The notes under the pieces are model-generated. The model was not told the DNA's origin, ran no database searches, and saw only the letters and a list, made by a program, of their open reading frames with translations. This document shows positions 60,851 to 64,000 of a stretch of DNA of 64,000 bases, piece by piece. The stretch comes from CAZSLI01 sp964607705 (GTDB lineage Bacteria; Actinomycetota; Coriobacteriia; Anaerosomatales; PHET01): NCBI GenBank assembly GCA_964607705.1, contig CAZSLI010000001.1:124001-188000 (forward strand), given 5' to 3'. The position numbers and the translations under genes were made by a program. Position 1 is the stretch's first letter, and every line of letters starts with the position of its first letter.

Positions 60851-62164
60851 ATGAGCAACTACATGCAAAGACTCGAAGTGCGGCTACGCGGGCTTGTAGA
60901 AGGCCGTCGCGAGCGAGCGCTACTCAGCCCGTTCACCGTCGTCGCGAGCACGGTCATGGGGCTCGCGCTGATCGCCGCCCCGGTGGCGTTGACGCGTCGC
61001 CCTGCCGACGACTTGATCGCGGGCCGGACGCCGATCACGGCGGCCGGCGGCGCAGGGTCATCGGCAGGCGATGTGTTGCCGGGTGCTGTGGGCGCGAGCG
61101 CGCCTGCGACGCCGTCGGTGGAGCCCGCGCACAAGACGCTCGTCGTCGCCTTCTATGGCGGCTGGGGAGATGAGGGCTTTCACTCGCTGGAGCGCAACAT
61201 CGACAAGATCGATGTGCTGATGCCGATGTGGTACCACATCGGCAACGACGGCCGGCTGACCCTCAGTTCGGTGAAGGACAAGCGCCGTGTCATGCGCCTC
61301 GTCCGGCGAGAGAACCCTGATCTCAAGGTCATGCCGATCGTGAACAACTACGACAAGCGAACCGGTTCGTGGAACCCCGAGCAAGTCGCCAGGCTCATGC
61401 ACAAGAAGGGCAAGAAGCAGGCGATCGCCAAGCGCATAGTCGCCACTATGCGCGCCGAGGGCTACGCGGGCATGAACATCGACCTCGAAGGTTTCACCGG
61501 TCGTGACCGAACGCTCGTCACCGGCTTCATGAAGGAACTCTATCCGCGCGCCCACAAGGCCGGCTTGACCGTCTCGCAAGACGTGATCGTCGGCTCTGCC
61601 GCGTACGACCACGCCAAGTTGGCCAGGTACAACGACTACATGATCCCGATGATGTACGACGAGCACTGGAAGACCAGTGGTCCGGGACCCATCGCCTCGC
61701 AGCGCTGGTACGAGAAGACGCTGCGCAAGTTCATCCGTCAGGTCCCTGCCGAGAAGGTCATCGTGGGGCTCGGCACCTATGCTTACAACTGGGGGCCCGG
61801 GCAGCGCGCGCAGGCCATGACGTTTCACGAGGCAGGCTCGCTCGCCCGCCGCAAGCACGTCAAGATCAAGCTCGACCGGAGAGGCATGAACTCGCACTTC
61901 AGCTACAAGCAGGGCGGCAAGACGCGTCACGTGTGGATGCTCGACGCGGTCAGCTCGTACAATCAAGTGAAGGCCGGTTCGGAGCACAAGATCGCGGGGT
62001 ACGCCTTCTGGAGGATCGGCGCCGAGGATCCCGACGTGTGGAAGGTCTTCTCCGACCGCGATGCGCTGGACGGCCGGACTGCTGCCTCTCTGGAGCATGG
62101 TAGGCGTCGCATCGCTTACGACGAGTCGAGCGGACGCATCGGCGGGGCCGTGATCGTTCCTTAG
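60731..62164 (+). CDS. GH18-like cell-wall glycosidase with a membrane anchor
   Basis: The product has one membrane helix (about residues 66-87 from ATG 60731) and an extracytoplasmic GH18 domain of the YaaH/SleL kind (about 130-440): LVVAFYGGWGDEGFHSL, MPMWYHI, MNIDLEGF, YMIPMMYDEHW, GLGTYAYNW and AGYAFWRIGAEDP. The catalytic Glu is in NIDLEG. The first Asp of the usual DGxxxDxE is replaced (YAGMNIDLE). ATG 60731 has GAGGAGG upstream; the coding bias suggests ATG 60851 or 60863 instead. A role in wall turnover fits the neighbouring amidase. Confidence 0.85.
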   Translation: MERNASSEVVLAFSVVTRKRCGPFGQCRLGLGSRIASLTVMSNYMQRLEVRLRGLVEGRRERALLSPFTVVASTVMGLALIAAPVALTRRPADDLIAGRTPITAAGGAGSSAGDVLPGAVGASAPATPSVEPAHKTLVVAFYGGWGDEGFHSLERNIDKIDVLMPMWYHIGNDGRLTLSSVKDKRRVMRLVRRENPDLKVMPIVNNYDKRTGSWNPEQVARLMHKKGKKQAIAKRIVATMRAEGYAGMNIDLEGFTGRDRTLVTGFMKELYPRAHKAGLTVSQDVIVGSAAYDHAKLARYNDYMIPMMYDEHWKTSGPGPIASQRWYEKTLRKFIRQVPAEKVIVGLGTYAYNWGPGQRAQAMTFHEAGSLARRKHVKIKLDRRGMNSHFSYKQGGKTRHVWMLDAVSSYNQVKAGSEHKIAGYAFWRIGAEDPDVWKVFSDRDALDGRTAASLEHGRRRIAYDESSGRIGGAVIVP

Positions 62165-62255
62165 GGCTGGGTCGGCTTTTCGCGCGCGCGAAGGGCGGCT
62201 GGTGCGCTACTCTGTACGCCGTCCAGCAATCCATGAAGCGACGTGCGGAGCGAAA

Positions 62256-63215
62256 GTGAACGAACCCGTTCCCTCGTGTAGCGACGAGGCCTCAGATCGG
62301 CTGAGGAGTCACTACCGAAACCGGATCGTCTTGGTGACCGGTGCCGGTGGGTTCATCGGCGGCCATCTGGTCCGAGCCCTCATGCACTACGGGGCCGACG
62401 TCCAGTGCACCGCGTTGCCCGCCGAGTCGCTGTCGCACGGATGCGTCCACCGGGTCGATCTACGGGACGAGGATGCCATCGCGGATCTCGTCGCGCAGGT
62501 GCGTCCCGAGGCCGTCTTTCACTTGGCGGGGGTCGTCGACACGTCGAGCGCCGCAGCGCACGTCTCCCGCTCGTTGCAGGGCAACCTCGTCGCCTCAGTG
62601 AACGTGCTTCTTGCCGCCGAGGCCAACGGAGTCCCACGCGTCGTGCTGACGGGCTCTTCCGAAGAGCTCACGGGTGAGGCCGGAGCGACATCCCCTTATG
62701 CGGCGGCGAAGCTGTCTGTGCGCCCGTGGGTCGGCTTGTTCCGCGAGCGTTACGGGTTGGATGTCGTGACCTTGCGCCCCTTCATGGCGTATGGCCCGGA
62801 GCAGCCGCCTCATCGGCTGATCCCCCAGGTAGCGCTTCACTTGTTGGCTGGCAACGCGCCCACGGTCAAGGACCCTGAGCGGATCTGCGATTTCACCTAC
62901 GTCGATGACGTCGTGCAGGCGTTCCTGCTCGCAGGCATGGCCGATTCCGTCCCCGCGGGGGACTACGACGTCGGTACGGGCGTGGGAACCCGTGTTGCGG
63001 ATGCGTGCGAAGGACTTCGTCGCCTTCTGCCCGAGAGCCCAGCCATCGAATACCTACCGCGACCGGCCTCGGTGGAGCCCCACATCGCGTTTCAGCACGG
63101 CGCGCGGATTCCGGGCTGGGCACCATGCGTGGCGCTCGACGCCGGACTTGAGAGAACGCTCAAGTGGTATCGCTCGAAGCAAGCGTCCCACTCCGAAGAT
63201 GAGGAAGCACGATGA
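62256..63215 (+). CDS. NAD-dependent epimerase/dehydratase (SDR family)
   Basis: The 319-aa product has the Rossmann motif VTGAGGFIGGHLV, the HLAGVVDTSSA element and the catalytic YxxxK in SPYAAAKLSV. It is a nucleotide-sugar epimerase or dehydratase of unknown substrate. The active-site Ser/Thr is in GSSEEL. GTG 62256 has GGAGCGAAA upstream. The end overlaps the next epimerase by 4 nt, so they act in one pathway. Confidence 0.88.
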   Translation: MNEPVPSCSDEASDRLRSHYRNRIVLVTGAGGFIGGHLVRALMHYGADVQCTALPAESLSHGCVHRVDLRDEDAIADLVAQVRPEAVFHLAGVVDTSSAAAHVSRSLQGNLVASVNVLLAAEANGVPRVVLTGSSEELTGEAGATSPYAAAKLSVRPWVGLFRERYGLDVVTLRPFMAYGPEQPPHRLIPQVALHLLAGNAPTVKDPERICDFTYVDDVVQAFLLAGMADSVPAGDYDVGTGVGTRVADACEGLRRLLPESPAIEYLPRPASVEPHIAFQHGARIPGWAPCVALDAGLERTLKWYRSKQASHSEDEEAR

Positions 63216-64000
63216 GCTGGTTGGTCACCGGTGGATGTGGTTTTGTCGGCAGCAACGTGGTCGACGCACTGCTGACTCAGGGGCAGGACGTCGTCGCGCT
63301 CGACAACCTGACCCGGCACGGTTCCGAACACAACCTCGCGTGGCTGCGCGAGCGCCATGGGGATGGCTGGCGCTTCGTTCAGGCCGATACGCGCGACCAA
63401 GGCGCGGTCGACCAGGTCATCGGTGACTTCAAGCCAGACACTATCGCGCACCTTGCGGGGCAGGTGGCCATGACCACCAGCGTCGCGGACCCGCGCCTCG
63501 ACTTCGAGACCAACGCACTCGGCACGTTCAACGTCCTCGATGCCGTGCGACGGCTGTCGCCCGACAGCGGCGTCATCTACTCGTCCACCAACAAGGTCTA
63601 CGGCGAGCTCGACCAGTTCGAGTACGTTGAGGGCCCGACGCGCTGGCTCATGCCATCTCACCCCAATGGGATCGCCGAGGACGTGCAGCTTGACGGTTAC
63701 TCACCGTATGGCTGCTCAAAACTCGCGGCCGACCAGTACGTTCGTGACTGGCACCGTCTCTACGGTTTGAAGACTGCGGTCTTCCGGCACTCGTCGATGT
63801 ATGGCGGACGCCAATACGCCACGTACGACCAGGGCTGGATCGGGTGGTTTTGCATGAAGGCACTCGAGATGGCGGATCCGGACGCGCCGAACTTCACCAT
63901 CTCAGGAGACGGCAAGCAGGTGAGGGACGCCTTGCACGCCGATGACCTCGTGACGGCGTACCTCGCCGCCGGGGAGCACCTCGATGAGGTAGCCGGAAGC
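63212..64000 (+). CDS. NAD-dependent epimerase, CDP-paratose/tyvelose-epimerase-like (partial)
   Basis: The frame is open to the window end (263 codons seen, C-terminus missing). It has the Rossmann start WLVTGGCGFVGSNVVDALL, LDNLTRHGSEHNLAWL, HLAGQVAMTTSVADP, STNKVYGELDQ and the catalytic YGCSKLAAD. These features fit CDP-paratose 2-epimerase-like enzymes that make unusual 3,6-dideoxy sugars or related surface glycans. ATG 63212 overlaps the previous TGA. A glycan cluster probably continues to the right. Confidence 0.88.
   Translation, partial: MSWLVTGGCGFVGSNVVDALLTQGQDVVALDNLTRHGSEHNLAWLRERHGDGWRFVQADTRDQGAVDQVIGDFKPDTIAHLAGQVAMTTSVADPRLDFETNALGTFNVLDAVRRLSPDSGVIYSSTNKVYGELDQFEYVEGPTRWLMPSHPNGIAEDVQLDGYSPYGCSKLAADQYVRDWHRLYGLKTAVFRHSSMYGGRQYATYDQGWIGWFCMKALEMADPDAPNFTISGDGKQVRDALHADDLVTAYLAAGEHLDEVAGS

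Overview
This 64 kb window is one continuous stretch of a high-GC bacterial chromosome with short intergenic gaps and many 1-4 nt start/stop overlaps. GTG and TTG starts are frequent. The content points to an anaerobic or microaerophilic actinobacterium, most like a Coriobacteriia/Anaerosomatales-type lineage. The evidence for that is SepF and DivIVA without FtsA, an mIHF gene next to gmk and rpoZ, a 2-oxoacid:ferredoxin oxidoreductase, a rubrerythrin, a NAD-linked (PyrK-dependent) dihydroorotate dehydrogenase, and transcription attenuation by a T-box and PyrR. The taxonomic placement is inference from gene content only.

Layout. 1-5825: division and cell wall genes ftsW(partial)-murG-murC-murB-ftsQ-ftsZ, closed by two strong hairpins. 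5955-6908: a divergent DUF4013 membrane protein with a Pro/Ala tail. 6994-15759: pgeF, then pstSCAB and phoU (with a candidate PHO box), then yggS-sepF-proC-yggT-divIVA, a DUF167 gene and an 84-aa orphan; the phosphate genes split the usual pgeF-yggS-sepF neighbourhood. 15816-18953: promoter, isoleucine T-box leader and ileS. 19066-22620: a DksA/TraR-like gene, lspA, rluD and a PAS-GAF-PAS membrane protein without an output domain. 22625-34124: the complete UMP pathway pyrR-pyrB-pyrC-carA-(usp)-carB-pyrK-pyrD-pyrF-pyrE behind a PyrR attenuator, with a tandem universal stress protein inside the operon. 34132-39815: mihF-gmk-rpoZ-thiI, a tRNA-queuosine mannosyltransferase homologue, a small membrane protein and an ABC exporter pair. 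39848-42050: rubrerythrin, a DJ-1/PfpI protein and a divergent NapH-like polyferredoxin. 42122-45136: a PLP-dependent alpha-oxoamine synthase-like gene behind a palindromic operator, then a membrane GGDEF protein. 45096-49520: korAB (minus), coaBC and a DUF190 gene. 49589-49665: tRNA-Pro(GGG). 49877-55221: a methyltransferase, two flavoproteins, an orphan and a DUF5996 protein. 55227-60515 (minus): ABC-F ATPase, EamA transporter, D,D-carboxypeptidase and amidase. 60731-64000: a GH18-like hydrolase and two sugar-nucleotide epimerases, the second cut by the window end.

Most genes are core housekeeping functions. I do not see phage, transposon, CRISPR or defence genes and I do not claim a new multi-gene system. 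The parts most worth following are the 20-nt palindrome over the 42 kb promoter, the stress protein in the pyr operon, the bacterial queuosine mannosyltransferase homologue next to thiI, the PHO-box-like site before phoU, the low-GC structured leader before the GH18 gene, and a pair of unfamiliar genes at 53.8-55.2 kb.
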